DNA of 64,000 nt. It comes from Kutzneria sp. 744. Lineage in GTDB: Bacteria; Actinomycetota; Actinomycetes; Mycobacteriales; Pseudonocardiaceae. The DNA is taken from positions 6,183,488 to 6,247,487 of the forward strand of contig NZ_KK037166.1 of NCBI RefSeq assembly GCF_000568255.1. Direction: 5' to 3'. Below the pieces are notes generated by a model. The model saw nothing but the letters and a program-made list of their open reading frames with translations, was not told the origin of the DNA and searched no databases. Position numbers and translations under genes: made by a program. Position 1 is the stretch's first letter; every line of letters begins with the position of its first letter. Of the stretch, positions 52,723-61,711 are shown in pieces.

Positions 52723-54140
52723 TGGCCGACTACGACTTCTACGACGCCTACGACGTCATCCAGAGCGGCCAGCCCTACAGCCTCAAGCAGGTCGCCGACA
52801 CCTGGCGCAACTTCGCCAGCGCGTGCCTGAGCGCGGCCGACCAGCTCAAGGGCACCAGCGACATGGTGACCGCCCAGCAGGGCACGCCGTACCAGAACTT
52901 CGGGGCCCGGGCGACGCCCGTGGCCAACTGGATGAACCAGGTCGCCAACCAGGCCACCACGGTCGGCACCGGGCTGGCCAACGCCGGGGCCGTGGGCAGC
53001 AGAGCCCAGATGGAGGCGCACGAGCAGTACGCCACCGTCTCCCAGAAGATCGACAAGATCGTCGGACCGGACGACGCGCTGTCCATGGGCAAAGTCAACG
53101 GCATGAAGGCGGCCGAGGCCGAGGGCGCCGCCGTGCTCAATCCCCAGATCGACAAGTGGTCCGCCGCCTACAACGCGTTCAACCCCGGCACCGTGCCGCC
53201 CGCGCCGGTCACCAACGGCGGCTCCGGCAGCGGAACCGGCGCCACGACAACGTCCACTTCGGACGGACCGGGATCCACCGGCAAGACCGTCGGCACACCC
53301 GTCGACACGCACACGGTGACGACGCCGACCGACGACGGACGCCCCATCGCCACGGACACCACGCAGACGCCGCCGCAGCTGCCCGGCAAGGAGGACTACC
53401 CGCACTCCTCGGTGATCGGCTCCGACGGCAAGGACTTCACCGGCTGGGTGAAGGACCCCCGGACCGGTTACCTGATCGACCCCGGCAGCGGCCAGGAGTA
53501 CGACCCGACCAGCGGCCGCTGGGTGGATCCCGTGACGGGCAAGCCTTTCGGTGACGTCACCCAGTACTCGTCCCGCCTGGAAGGGCTGTCCGGCGGCACG
53601 CCCGGCCCGTTGGCGCTGGGCGGCGGCGGTGGGGGCGGCGTCTCCGTCGATCCGCTCTTCTCCCTTGGTGGCAAGCCGTTGTTCGGCGGCACGGTGCCGC
53701 CCAGCCTGAACCCCGCCAACCCGGCGTACTCGCAGCTGGCCCAGACCGCAGGCAACTCCATGGCGGCCAAGGCCTACGCGGCCAACGCCCTGGCTCAGCA
53801 GGAGGCGCAGCAGGGCGGGCGTCCTTACGTGCCACCGATGCAGGCCGGTGCTGGTGGCGGTATCGGCGGTGGCGCCGGCTCTCGTGCCCGCCGCAATCGC
53901 GCCCTGGCCGAGCCGGAGTCCACGTGGACCGGCCGGGCCAAGGCTCGCGCCCGTGCGACGGCCGCGGCCGGTGAGGCCGAAGGCTCTTCCGGGCAGCGCG
54001 GCTACGTGCCCGGGATGCAGGCAGGCAAGGGCGAGAAGGACCGCGACAAAACGCGGGAGAACCCCGACTGGCTGGTCGAGGACGACGTGTGGTCCAGCGG
54101 TCAGCGGGCCGCCCGCGGCGTCCTCGGAGAGGACAGCTGA
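52719..54140 (+). CDS. PPE-like ESX-secreted protein with a disordered C-terminus
   Basis: A 473-residue protein. An N-terminal helical domain of about 160 residues (SLKQVADTWRNFASACLSAADQLKG ... NWMNQVANQATTVGTGLANAG) resembles the PPE/EspB-type fold. A long Gly/Thr/Pro-rich part follows with repeated YVPPMQAG and YVPGMQAG segments. The C-terminus NPDWLVEDDVWSSGQ resembles the ending of many Pseudonocardiaceae PPE-like proteins. DPTSGRWVDPVTGKPFG looks like a small wall-facing repeat. It is probably secreted or surface-bound and is cotranslated with its upstream neighbour. Confidence 0.75.
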   Translation: MMADYDFYDAYDVIQSGQPYSLKQVADTWRNFASACLSAADQLKGTSDMVTAQQGTPYQNFGARATPVANWMNQVANQATTVGTGLANAGAVGSRAQMEAHEQYATVSQKIDKIVGPDDALSMGKVNGMKAAEAEGAAVLNPQIDKWSAAYNAFNPGTVPPAPVTNGGSGSGTGATTTSTSDGPGSTGKTVGTPVDTHTVTTPTDDGRPIATDTTQTPPQLPGKEDYPHSSVIGSDGKDFTGWVKDPRTGYLIDPGSGQEYDPTSGRWVDPVTGKPFGDVTQYSSRLEGLSGGTPGPLALGGGGGGGVSVDPLFSLGGKPLFGGTVPPSLNPANPAYSQLAQTAGNSMAAKAYAANALAQQEAQQGGRPYVPPMQAGAGGGIGGGAGSRARRNRALAEPESTWTGRAKARARATAAAGEAEGSSGQRGYVPGMQAGKGEKDRDKTRENPDWLVEDDVWSSGQRAARGVLGEDS

Positions 54141-54469
54141 TGTCGGACATGAAGTACGACTCGGGCGGCCTCCGGGACGGCGCTTCCAAGAACCGCCAGT
54201 CCGGCGAGGCCGCCGCCGGGGCCGCCCGCACCCTGAGCGGGGTCTCCGTCGACGCCCATCCGTTCGGTGACGTCAACAACGCCGGCTCCTTCGCCGGCGC
54301 CGTCGGCGAGGCCCACCAGCACCACATCGCCGGCGCCCCACGATTCCCGTCCGACATCGAGGGTGGCCGCGCCGACAAGACCGCCACCCTCGGCGACGAG
54401 CTGACCTCCGCCACCACCACCGTCGCCGACCAGGCCGCCGTGCGCCGCGTCGCCGACGGTATGTCCTGA
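54140..54469 (+). CDS. Small ESX-associated protein, paralogue 1
   Basis: A 109-residue protein starting inside the stop of the PPE-like gene (TGATG). KYDSGGLRDGA and SVDAHPFGDVNNAGSFAGAVGEAHQHH are the recognisable strings. It resembles mycobacterial DUF2563-type proteins found with ESX genes. The C-terminal helix (LGDELTSATTTVADQAAVRRVADGMS) is absent from the next gene. Function unknown; a regulatory or chaperone role for cargo is possible. Confidence 0.7.
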   Translation: MSDMKYDSGGLRDGASKNRQSGEAAAGAARTLSGVSVDAHPFGDVNNAGSFAGAVGEAHQHHIAGAPRFPSDIEGGRADKTATLGDELTSATTTVADQAAVRRVADGMS

Positions 54470-54508
54470 CCGCTTTCCCCGCACCCGGCCGAGAAAGCAA
54501 GGAACCCC

Positions 54509-54772
54509 ATGTCCGACATGAGGTACGACTCCGGCGGGCTCCGGGACGGGGCCGCCGGCGACCGGAAGTCCAGCTCCGCCGCCGCCGGCGCGGCCCGCAA
54601 GCTCGGCGGCGAGTCGGTGACCGCGCACCCCTTCGGCGACGTGGCCACCGCGCAGTCGTTCGCGGCCGCCTTGGGCGAGGCCCACGAGCACCACATCAAG
54701 GGCGCGACGACCGCCGCGCGGCTTGCCGGCCGTTCGGTGGCTTCAGGTGCGTTGGGCGGTCTTCGGCCGTGA
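54509..54772 (+). CDS. Small ESX-associated protein, paralogue 2 (shorter)
   Basis: An 87-residue tandem duplicate of the preceding protein. The first 66 residues are about 70% identical (RYDSGGLRDGA ... SVTAHPFGDVATAQSFAAALGEAHEHHIKGA). The rest is different and short (ARLAGRSVASGALGGLRP), so the copy has lost or exchanged the C-terminal helix. AAGGA precedes the ATG. It is the last gene before the tRNA scar. Confidence 0.65.
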   Translation: MSDMRYDSGGLRDGAAGDRKSSSAAAGAARKLGGESVTAHPFGDVATAQSFAAALGEAHEHHIKGATTAARLAGRSVASGALGGLRP

Positions 54773-55276
54773 GGCTGCCGACCCGTGTGCGGGGTGCGCA
54801 CTGCTTCCACTGTGCGGACGGCTGGTGCGGTTCCCGGCAGAGTGGAGCTGAATCAACCCGGAGCCAGAGCCCTCAAGGCACTTGTCAAGGGATGTAACGG
54901 CCTGCTGGAGCCGATCGAGCTCGCGCATCACGTCGTGGAGTCCGAGCCCGAGGGGTAAGCGCGGGTTCGACGGCAACGGCCGAGCCGCGCAACGCGCTGA
55001 CCTGTGACTTCGAGTGGGCCGCCTGGGGCTCGAACCCAGAACCTACGGATTAAAAGGGCTCAACCGAATTTCCTGGGTCTGTCGCGCGATGTCGAACTAT
55101 GCCCAATCATACGCGAATCCTGGGATTTGTTAAGGCGGGATGCCAAAATGGGTCATCCGGTGCCGATGTCGTTCAGAACTGCCGAGCACACACCGATCAC
55201 GCCGACTTGTCTCCAACTGTCCGCACCCTGCTCGCCTGACTGACGGAGTCGCGCGAGGTGTGATGGACTGTGTTCC
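54773..55276. other. Gene-free stretch carrying a tRNA fragment
   Basis: No convincing protein gene is visible in these 504 bp. Small frames here read across the tRNA fragment and are not coding. The tRNA-Lys 3' half lies at 55,015-55,056; the DNA to its right is the start of a more heterogeneous region. Confidence 0.5.
55015..55056 (-). other. 3' half of tRNA-Lys(UUU): attachment-site scar
   Basis: Read on the minus strand, nucleotides equivalent to positions 32-73 of tRNA-Lys are perfect. They are the anticodon loop CTTTTAA, the TCCGT half-stem, the T-arm CTGGG-TTCGAGC-CCCAG, acceptor strand GCGGCCC and discriminator A. The 5' half is missing: the bases before the loop (GAGCC) cannot pair with TCCGT. 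No CCA is encoded. This is what integration of an element into the 3' end of a tRNA gene leaves at its far end. Confidence 0.85.
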
Positions 55277-56527
55277 ATGAGCCCGAAGAGTCGAGGGCGG
55301 CCGGCAGGACGGGGCAAGCCCAAGCGCAAGCGGCTTGGCCCAGTTCGGGCACTGCTTCCTGCTGACAGGATGATGTCCGACGCGCGGAGCATTGTGCAGC
55401 TTGCCGACGTGCTTGATGTCGAGCGATGGGTGAGCGGGTGGTTGGGCCAGGCATGGGTCACTGCTCCTCTTGGCGAGCGCGAACCGGAACATGACCTGTG
55501 TATGGGCGTAGTCGGGCGTGCGTGCACCAAACCCAGCCCGCATGCGGTGGTTGCGGTCGCGGCGCTGCGGCGGGTGGTGCCGGAGACCGAGCACACGATG
55601 CTCGACGAGACGCTGGCGATCCTCGCCGAGACGCAGCCGATGCCTGCGTGGATCGACACGTCGGGGTGGACGCCGGTCGCGGCGTGGCGGGCGGTGGACG
55701 TGTGGGAGTCCGAGCGCGTGCTGTTTGTGGAGTTCGACGGGCCGCAGCCGCACACGCTGATGGCGCAGGTCGACACGGTCGGTGGCATCCTGGTCGACAG
55801 GGTTGGTCTGCTGCGTGCAGGGGCGGCCTCGCTGTGGGATCAGTTCCGTGACGACGACGAGGTGCCGATGCCACTGACCGCGTATCCGGTTGAGAAGGTC
55901 CTGGCTGAGTTCGCCGACGCGCTGCGGTGTACGGATATGACCTGGCCGCGGCAGGACGACCCGGACGTTGTCGAACTGCGGGCACTGGCCTGGGCACGCT
56001 GTCGGCCGTATCTGCCCGCGGGGCCGGACTGGGAGCCGCTGGCCGACGCGCAGCGGCAGCGGTTGGTGGAGGACTTCGTGGCCGCAGGCGGCGTACCTGC
56101 CGATGGGGTGACCCGGTCGCTTGCGGATCTGTTCCTGGACTACGGCGACGGTCACATCACCGCCGGTCCGCTGTGCTGGAGCCCAGGCGCGGTGGAGTTG
56201 TTCCTGGCCGACTGGTTGCCGCGCAAGGCGCTGCTGGATGCCCAGCAGCGCGCTGCGCTGCCTGAGACGCTACGCGGCTGGCTGCGGTTCGCCCTGAACC
56301 GTCGCGGCGTGGACGCCGAGTGGATCGAGCCGGTGGTCGCCGCTGTCGACGAGTTCGCGCCCGACTTCGAGGAGTCGTTCGACACGGAGGCCACGTGGGG
56401 GCCGGCCAAGCAGATCCTGGCCGAGTTGTCCCGGCGCGGCGTCGACCTGACCGACCAGGAGGAGGTCGAGCGGGCAATGTCGCAGCTCAACGCTGAACGA
56501 CTGGCCGATCGGTTGCGTGACGACTGA
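55277..56527 (+). CDS. Uncharacterised 416-residue protein
   Basis: It has a basic N-terminus (SPKSRGRPAGRGKPKRKRLG) and a mixed alpha/beta body. Conspicuous stretches are LADVLDVERWVSGWLGQAW, AVVAVAALRRVVPETEHTMLDE, RVLFVEFDGPQPHTLMAQVDTVGGILVD and WSPGAVELFLADWLPRK. There is no signal peptide or membrane segment, and no nuclease, ATPase or recombinase motif I can name. Similar proteins seem widespread but uncharacterised in actinobacteria. Its third-codon positions are less GC-biased than in the T7SS genes, in keeping with an accessory region. It stands alone just inside the tRNA scar. Confidence 0.75.
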   Translation: MSPKSRGRPAGRGKPKRKRLGPVRALLPADRMMSDARSIVQLADVLDVERWVSGWLGQAWVTAPLGEREPEHDLCMGVVGRACTKPSPHAVVAVAALRRVVPETEHTMLDETLAILAETQPMPAWIDTSGWTPVAAWRAVDVWESERVLFVEFDGPQPHTLMAQVDTVGGILVDRVGLLRAGAASLWDQFRDDDEVPMPLTAYPVEKVLAEFADALRCTDMTWPRQDDPDVVELRALAWARCRPYLPAGPDWEPLADAQRQRLVEDFVAAGGVPADGVTRSLADLFLDYGDGHITAGPLCWSPGAVELFLADWLPRKALLDAQQRAALPETLRGWLRFALNRRGVDAEWIEPVVAAVDEFAPDFEESFDTEATWGPAKQILAELSRRGVDLTDQEEVERAMSQLNAERLADRLRDD

Positions 56528-57306
56528 CCTTTCGCGGGGCTGGTTGCCGACAGTCGGTAGTTTCTCAGACGCCGTCGGCCACCTGATTCAGCGTCGGTTC
56601 ACTGTGTCAGGTGTCTGGCGTCCGACGCGAGTTGCGACGCCCTTCGGGTCCGGGATTCGGGCCCGGCGGGCGTCCCCGAAACGCACTCACATGCCGCGAG
56701 GAGGGCGTTCGCGGAGACCGCTGAGCCGGCCCCTCGCTGCCCGGCCGCGCGCCGTCATCGCTCACGCTGCCGCCGAAGAAGTGCCACGAAAATGAGATCG
56801 ATCTTGGGTGACATCGAAGTGAGACAAGCCGAGACCCGAAGGTCGCAGAAGATCAAGATGTCATGCGCCGTAAGATCCTACAAGCTCGTTGTAGGGTCTC
56901 AAACCTGACTTCACTTTCTTGCCGTCGACTTCACCTGTGCTTCATTTATGCAATGTGGGCAAGATGTAACAGGGCTGACGGTCGCGGTGTCGGATGGTGG
57001 GGTGCGGCATGGGGCAGTGGCCCATTTCCGTCATTGGCGCGACCTTGCCACCCGCTGCTCTCTAATGGATGAGCCTTCGGAGGTAAACTCGCCACTTCCA
57101 GTCACGCGGTAGTGGTGTGACACTGTAGTGGTGTATAAAGAATAAGCGGATGGGTCGATTTGCGATGGCCCCGGGAGTTAGCTTGAGCGCTTGGCGGGTG
57201 TTCTTCGCGGATCGTGGATGGTTCTTGCCTTCGGTCGGCTCGCGTTCGGCGGGAGAGCACCGCACCCATAGAGCGCCATAGTGGCGCCGTAGTGGAAGGG
57301 GGCCGC
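56528..57306. other. 779-bp non-coding, partly low-GC region
   Basis: No reliable gene is seen; frames from 56,517 and 56,863 lack ribosome sites and protein-like composition. GC falls notably between about 56,780 and 57,150. The right part holds a 10-bp direct repeat (57,109 and 57,125) and a perfect GCGCC-ATAGT-GGCGC inverted repeat (57,273-57,287) shortly before the FAD oxidase start; either could be a control site. Confidence 0.4.
57109..57134 (+). repeat. Direct repeat GTAGTGGTGT, possible control element
   Basis: GTAGTGGTGT occurs at 57,109-57,118 and 57,125-57,134, 16 bp apart (about 1.5 helical turns). The second copy runs into TATAAA, a fair -10 box. The same 10-mer starts a hairpin at 63,910. 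Confidence 0.4.
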
Positions 57307-58731
57307 ATGACCACGCCGACCACATCAGCCGGCATCGGCAACACGCCGTACGAAGACCTGGCTGCCGCCCTGCGCGGTGACCTGATCACCCCGGGCGACG
57401 CCGAGTACGACCAGGCGCGCGCCGTCTACAACGCCATGATCGACAAGCGGCCGGCGGCTATCGCCCGCTGTCGAGACACCGTCGACGTCATCGCCTGTGT
57501 GCGTTTCGGCCGGGAACACGACCTCGAGATCGCCGTGCGAGGTGGCGGTCACAACGCCGCCGGCCTCGGGGTGTGGGATGACGCCCTGGTCATCGACCTT
57601 TCCCTGCTGCGCAGCACCACGGTCAACCCCGACAACCATACCGTCCGCGCCGACGCGGGATGCACCTGGGGCGACGTCGACCACGCGACCGTCGGGTTCG
57701 GCATGGCGACTCCCTCCGGCTTCCTCGCGTCGACCGGTGTGGGCGGCCTGACGCTCGGAGGCGGCATCGGCTACCTCTCGCGGCGCTTCGGTCTCACCGT
57801 CGACAATCTTCTCGCCGCGGATGTGGTGCTCGCCGACGGCACGTTCGTGACGGCTAGCGACAGTTCCCACAGCGACCTGTTCTGGGCTCTGCGCGGCGGC
57901 GGCGGGAACTTCGGCGTCGTCACGTCGTTCACCTTCCGTTGCCACGACATCGGGGAACGCGGCATGATCATCGGTGGCCCCGTGCTATACGACCTCGCCG
58001 ACACGGCCGAGGTGCTGCGCTGGTACCGGGAGCTCCTGCCATCACTGCCGGAGGAGCTCAGCGGCTTCTTCGCGCTGCTGGCCGTCCCACCCGCCGCGCC
58101 GTTCCCGGAGGAGCTCTGGGGCCGCAAGTCCTGCGCCATCGTCTGGTGCTACACCGGATCGCACACGCACACCGACGAGGTGCTCGAGCCGATCACGACA
58201 TACGGCTCGCCGTTGCTGGTCGGCCTGCACGCCATGCCGTTCGCCATGCTGCAGAGCGCGTTCGACGGCCTCTATCCGGCCGGGCTGCAGTGGTACTGGC
58301 GGTCGGACTTCTTCACCGAGATCTCCGACGCCGCGATCGACGTGCACTGCAGATACGGCGCGCAGCTGCCGACCGGCCACTCCACCATGCACCTCTACCC
58401 CATCGACGGTGCCGCCAGCCGCGTGCCGGACGACGCGACCGCCTTCGCTTACCGGGACGGCGGCTGGGCAGGGGTCATCGTGGGCGTCGACCCGGACCCC
58501 GCCAACGCCGGCGTCATCTCCCAATGGACCCGGGATTACTGGCAGGAGCTGCACCCCACCTCGGCTGGCGGCGCCTACGTCAACTTCCTGATGGACGAGG
58601 GACAGGACCGGGTCACAGCGTCCTACCGCGGCAACTACAACCGACTCGCCCAGATCAAGGGCCGCTACGACCCAGACAACATGTTCCACATCAACCAGAA
58701 CATCCAGCCCCCCACAGGAGCCAACCGGTAG
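57307..58731 (+). CDS. Berberine-bridge-type FAD-linked oxidase
   Basis: A 474-residue FAD_binding_4 / BBE oxidoreductase. VRGGGHNAAG carries His82, the usual covalent FAD site. AGCTWGDVDHATVGFG and GVGGLTLGGGIGYLSRRFG bind the cofactor. The position that in bicovalent enzymes holds a Cys just before VGG is Ser-Thr here, so a single covalent link is expected. The C-terminal BBE strand reads YRGNYNRLAQIKGRYDPDNMFHINQN. Such enzymes oxidise alcohols of sugars or aromatic and polyketide products with O2. No signal peptide is seen. ATG 57,307 follows AAGGGGG. Confidence 0.92.
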   Translation: MTTPTTSAGIGNTPYEDLAAALRGDLITPGDAEYDQARAVYNAMIDKRPAAIARCRDTVDVIACVRFGREHDLEIAVRGGGHNAAGLGVWDDALVIDLSLLRSTTVNPDNHTVRADAGCTWGDVDHATVGFGMATPSGFLASTGVGGLTLGGGIGYLSRRFGLTVDNLLAADVVLADGTFVTASDSSHSDLFWALRGGGGNFGVVTSFTFRCHDIGERGMIIGGPVLYDLADTAEVLRWYRELLPSLPEELSGFFALLAVPPAAPFPEELWGRKSCAIVWCYTGSHTHTDEVLEPITTYGSPLLVGLHAMPFAMLQSAFDGLYPAGLQWYWRSDFFTEISDAAIDVHCRYGAQLPTGHSTMHLYPIDGAASRVPDDATAFAYRDGGWAGVIVGVDPDPANAGVISQWTRDYWQELHPTSAGGAYVNFLMDEGQDRVTASYRGNYNRLAQIKGRYDPDNMFHINQNIQPPTGANR

Positions 58732-59113
58732 GCCCGACGCGGACGACGGCGCCAGCGCGCCCGACGACTACATCGGCGTCGAACGCCGACTCGAGTGCCG
58801 CACAAGGATCCTCAAACGGCGATCGCTGACACACGATCACATGGCTATCCACGGAAGCAGGCCGCCGCAACCGACACCTAAAGCCGCCGGCAGTCGATGG
58901 TCGCAATTCGGCAGGGGACGTTCGGGCCGAGTGTCAGGGCTGATGTCGCTGGGCTTGGACGGCGAACGCCACGACGACACCGAACCAAATCGGGCCTCCC
59001 CCAGCCCTGACGTGGCTTGCGCTGATGGCACTGCCGCTGCTGTTCGTCACCGGTCGCAGCCGTGAGGACACCGGCCACTACGTCGGGTGTGCCCGCTAGT
59101 CACCCAGTCGCCG
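58732..59113. other. Gene-free stretch with a possible membrane-peptide remnant
   Basis: No intact gene. In one frame LTWLALMALPLLFVTGRSRED (about 59,007-59,098) looks like a membrane helix but has no start codon in frame; an ATG in the neighbouring frame lies at 58,942. This may be a small broken gene. Confidence 0.25.
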
Positions 59114-59390
59114 ATGCGCATGACCTGGCCGGTGTGGACACCGCCGCTGACCGTCGATGACCTTGAGGTATTACTCACGCACCCCTCGGCGTACCGCCCG
59201 ATGGCCAGGGCAGCGAACCACGGCTATCTGGAGGAGATCGACGGCGACCCCAGCTTGCTTGAGTCGCCCGGGCTGCTGGACCCGGGGGAACTGGAGGTCA
59301 GACGGATCTACTCGGCGTACCGGTGGAAAGGCGCGCACACCCCTCGGCGCTCTCGTCTTCGATCGTGTTGCGTGGGAGAGGCCGGATTAG
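59114..59390 (+). CDS. Small uncharacterised protein, probably one frame break
   Basis: About 91 residues. It begins MRMTWPVWTPPLTVDDLEVLLTH and continues LEEIDGDPSLLESPGLLDPGELEVRRIYSAYRWKGAHT. The frame then shifts at ACCCCTC (about 59,340-59,346); with three C it would end LGALVFDRVAWERPD. The composition is protein-like throughout. No domain is recognised and no ribosome site is obvious. It could be a complete small protein or the surviving part of a larger one. Confidence 0.4.
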
Positions 59391-59468
59391 CGGTCTGTGA
59401 CCCAGGCACCTGTCTCTCCCCGCCGATCAACCGTTCTCGCGCGTGCCCGCGTTCGGCATTGGGTCGTC

Positions 59469-60350
59469 TCAGTTCTTGCGGGCCACGCCGGCCCAGACGA
59501 CCGAGTCATCCGGACTGGCGAACTCAATCGCCGGCGTGTCATCGGTGGACTCCTCCGGGTGCCACAGCGGTGTCCAGGTGGTACCCGGCTCAACCAGTTC
59601 CAGGTCACCAAAAAGGGCATCGATCTCCGCCCGTGGCCGCCATACCACCGGCGTGCTGGACCGGTCGTACATCCGGGCGAAGCTCTCCATATCCGACGCG
59701 CGCTGCTGCGGCACACCATCGGCAGTGCCATGAGAGATAACCAGGTAGGAACCCGCCGACAGCAGCGTGCGGTAGCGAGCCGCGGTCGCCGCGGTCTGGT
59801 CCACCCCATGGGGGTCGAGTTGTTGGACGTGCAGCACCGCGAGCATCAGCAGCGCGATCGGCTCCGCCAGGTCGATCACACCACTGTCGGCGACCTTCTG
59901 CCACAGGCCGTCCGGGTCGCGCAGGTCACCGTGGATCGCGGCGTGCCGCGCCGGGTCTCCGTGCTGTTCCAACAGCACCTGGGAGTGCGCGACGGCGACT
60001 GGCTCGTTGTCGACGTACACCACCGCCGACTCCGGGTTCACCCGGTCCGCGACCTCATGGGTTGGCCCCATCGTGGGAATGCCCGAACCGACGTCGACGA
60101 ACTGTCGGATGCCCCGCTCGGCCAGGTAGCGCACCACCCGGTGGAGAAACTGCCGATTCGCCTTGGCAGCCGGACGCACGAACGGGAACGCCGCCAGCGC
60201 CTTCTCGCCGAACTCGCGGTCGATCGCCCAGTTCGCGCTTCCACCGAGGTACCAGTCGTACACACGGGCCACACTGGGGTGATCCAGATCGACGCCCTGT
60301 GGCGGATACGGATCAGGACGAGGAGACTCGGGCGCTGGGGATTCGGTCAC
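59469..60350 (-). CDS. S-adenosylmethionine-dependent methyltransferase (Methyltransf_19 type)
   Basis: A 293-residue cytosolic protein of a family abundant in actinomycetes. The N-terminal signature is HPSVARVYDWYLGGSANWAIDREFGEKAL. The SAM-binding motif I is QFVDVGSGIPTMGPTHEVA, followed by VVYVDNEPVAVAHSQVLL (motif II acid) and IALLMLAVLHV. DMESFARMYDRSSTPVVWR leads to the C-terminal sheet. Substrates are unknown; members often sit beside HTH regulators, as here, where a regulator remnant lies upstream. Start GTG 60,350. Confidence 0.9.
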   Translation of the reverse strand: MTESPAPESPRPDPYPPQGVDLDHPSVARVYDWYLGGSANWAIDREFGEKALAAFPFVRPAAKANRQFLHRVVRYLAERGIRQFVDVGSGIPTMGPTHEVADRVNPESAVVYVDNEPVAVAHSQVLLEQHGDPARHAAIHGDLRDPDGLWQKVADSGVIDLAEPIALLMLAVLHVQQLDPHGVDQTAATAARYRTLLSAGSYLVISHGTADGVPQQRASDMESFARMYDRSSTPVVWRPRAEIDALFGDLELVEPGTTWTPLWHPEESTDDTPAIEFASPDDSVVWAGVARKN

Positions 60351-60527
60351 AGTGCGTGTCCTTCGAGCAAGGTCGTTGCGTGTCGCGCATCGTAGCCGAA
60401 TCGATCAGATTTGTAGCCGTCGGCGCTGGCGCGGCTCGTCGCCCGTCGTCACCGACACCACCGGCGTCACTTGTGTGCTCGCCCAACCGGGCGGTTCTCG
60501 GTGGCGCTGGAGGGTGTGCGGCCGGGG

Positions 60528-61018
60528 TCAGCCTGGTGCGTGGACTCGACGGGCGAGGGCGGACAGGCTGGGCATGGCCGCCTGTTTCGGGGAGGCCAGG
60601 AGGTCGCCGACGAGGCGGCGGAGGGCGTTGCGGGTGCGGACTTCGCCGGGGGCGATGCGTTCAGCGGCCAGCAGCGTCTGATAAGCGCGGTCGGGTTTGT
60701 CGAATCGTGCCCAAGCTTGCGCTGTGTCGACCAGCAGCCGCGCGCGGCGTTCGGTGGTGGGGATTGCCGCCAGCGGGAGGCGTTGGGCGTGGGCCAACGC
60801 GGTTCCGGCGTCGCCGAGCACGTACGTACCGGACACGCGGTGGCTGACCACGTTGCTCTCAGCGCCCGCTGCCGCTGCGGGTCCGCATCGAGCCGGGTGG
60901 CGGTCGTGGCCGCCTCGGTGAGCAGGTCGTTCCGCCCGACCGGCAGAAAGGCTCCCGCCGCGATGTCCGCCCCGACGTTTCCCGCCGGTCCCATCGCCGT
61001 CGACGCCATTGCCGTCAT
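60528..61018 (-). pseudogene. C-terminal remnant of an XRE-type regulator
   Basis: GDAGTALAHAQRLPLAAIPTTERRARLLVDTAQAWARFDKPDRAYQTLLAAERIAPGEVRTRNALRRLVGDLL is the TPR-like end typical of actinobacterial HTH regulators about 400 residues long. An upstream frame (VGADIAAGAFLPVGRNDLLTEAATTATRLDADPQRQRAL) seems to be its preceding part, shifted at about 60,850-60,870. The HTH and all earlier parts are missing, so this is a truncated gene and not just a base-calling error. Confidence 0.65.
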
Positions 61019-61711
61019 TAGCTCCTGGCGTGCCAGCCGTGACGGCGACCGGTTGGCACGCCAGGCATCACCGGGAGGTCGTCATGTTCTGGGTGCAAGC
61101 CGCTGGCAGCATCGCCGGGTTGCTCCTCGGCGTGGTCGGAGTGGCTGGGGACGGTTACGGAGTGCAGGCCTGGTGGACACAACGCCGACTGGCCCGCTGC
61201 CGACGAGCCGATATCGCTCGCCAAGTAGCTGACATCCATGCCCGCCACGAGCGCGCTGGAGCCGGCCACGATCCGCCTTCCCTTGACCGCGTGGGCGGAC
61301 GAGCCGACCGTGCCCCTGCCCGGTCTCGGCCCACCACCAGCAGAAGGCCACGTCTGCGTTCCGCCCTACGCCGCCGACATCGGCGACATCCAGCAACTTC
61401 CCCGTTGCCGACCCGCTGACCTCGACCACCGAACCCCCGGGGCGGGACAGGTTGCGGGTAGCGTCGACAGGCCAAACACGATGGTCGCCGCCCCTGGCCG
61501 TGTCCGGGCAGGGCGCGGGACACGCCTCCAGCAGCGAGTGTTGCTCGGTTATCTGCCTCGGGTGCTCGGACTTGAGCGCGGTCCTGCTGCGACAGATCAT
61601 GTCGAACGCGCGGCGTGCCTCGTGCGTAGTGAGGCCTGACCTCATTGGCCCCATGGACGCACGCTGACGGCTCAGCGATTCGTCCGCGAGACACAGGACC
61701 GAGCAGGCACC
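61019..61711. other. Region without a confident gene
   Basis: Short frames on both strands compete. The best is from ATG 61,084: FWVQAAGSIAGLLLGVVGVAGDGYG looks like one membrane helix followed by a charged helix (TQRRLARCRRADIARQVADIHARHERA), but the tail is not protein-like. A frame from ATG 61,238 has no known domain. Nothing is called. Confidence 0.3.

Noticed and set aside
55004-55243. A 79-codon protein over the tRNA fragment
   Set aside because: It reads the antisense of a tRNA arm, a common false gene, and has no ribosome site.
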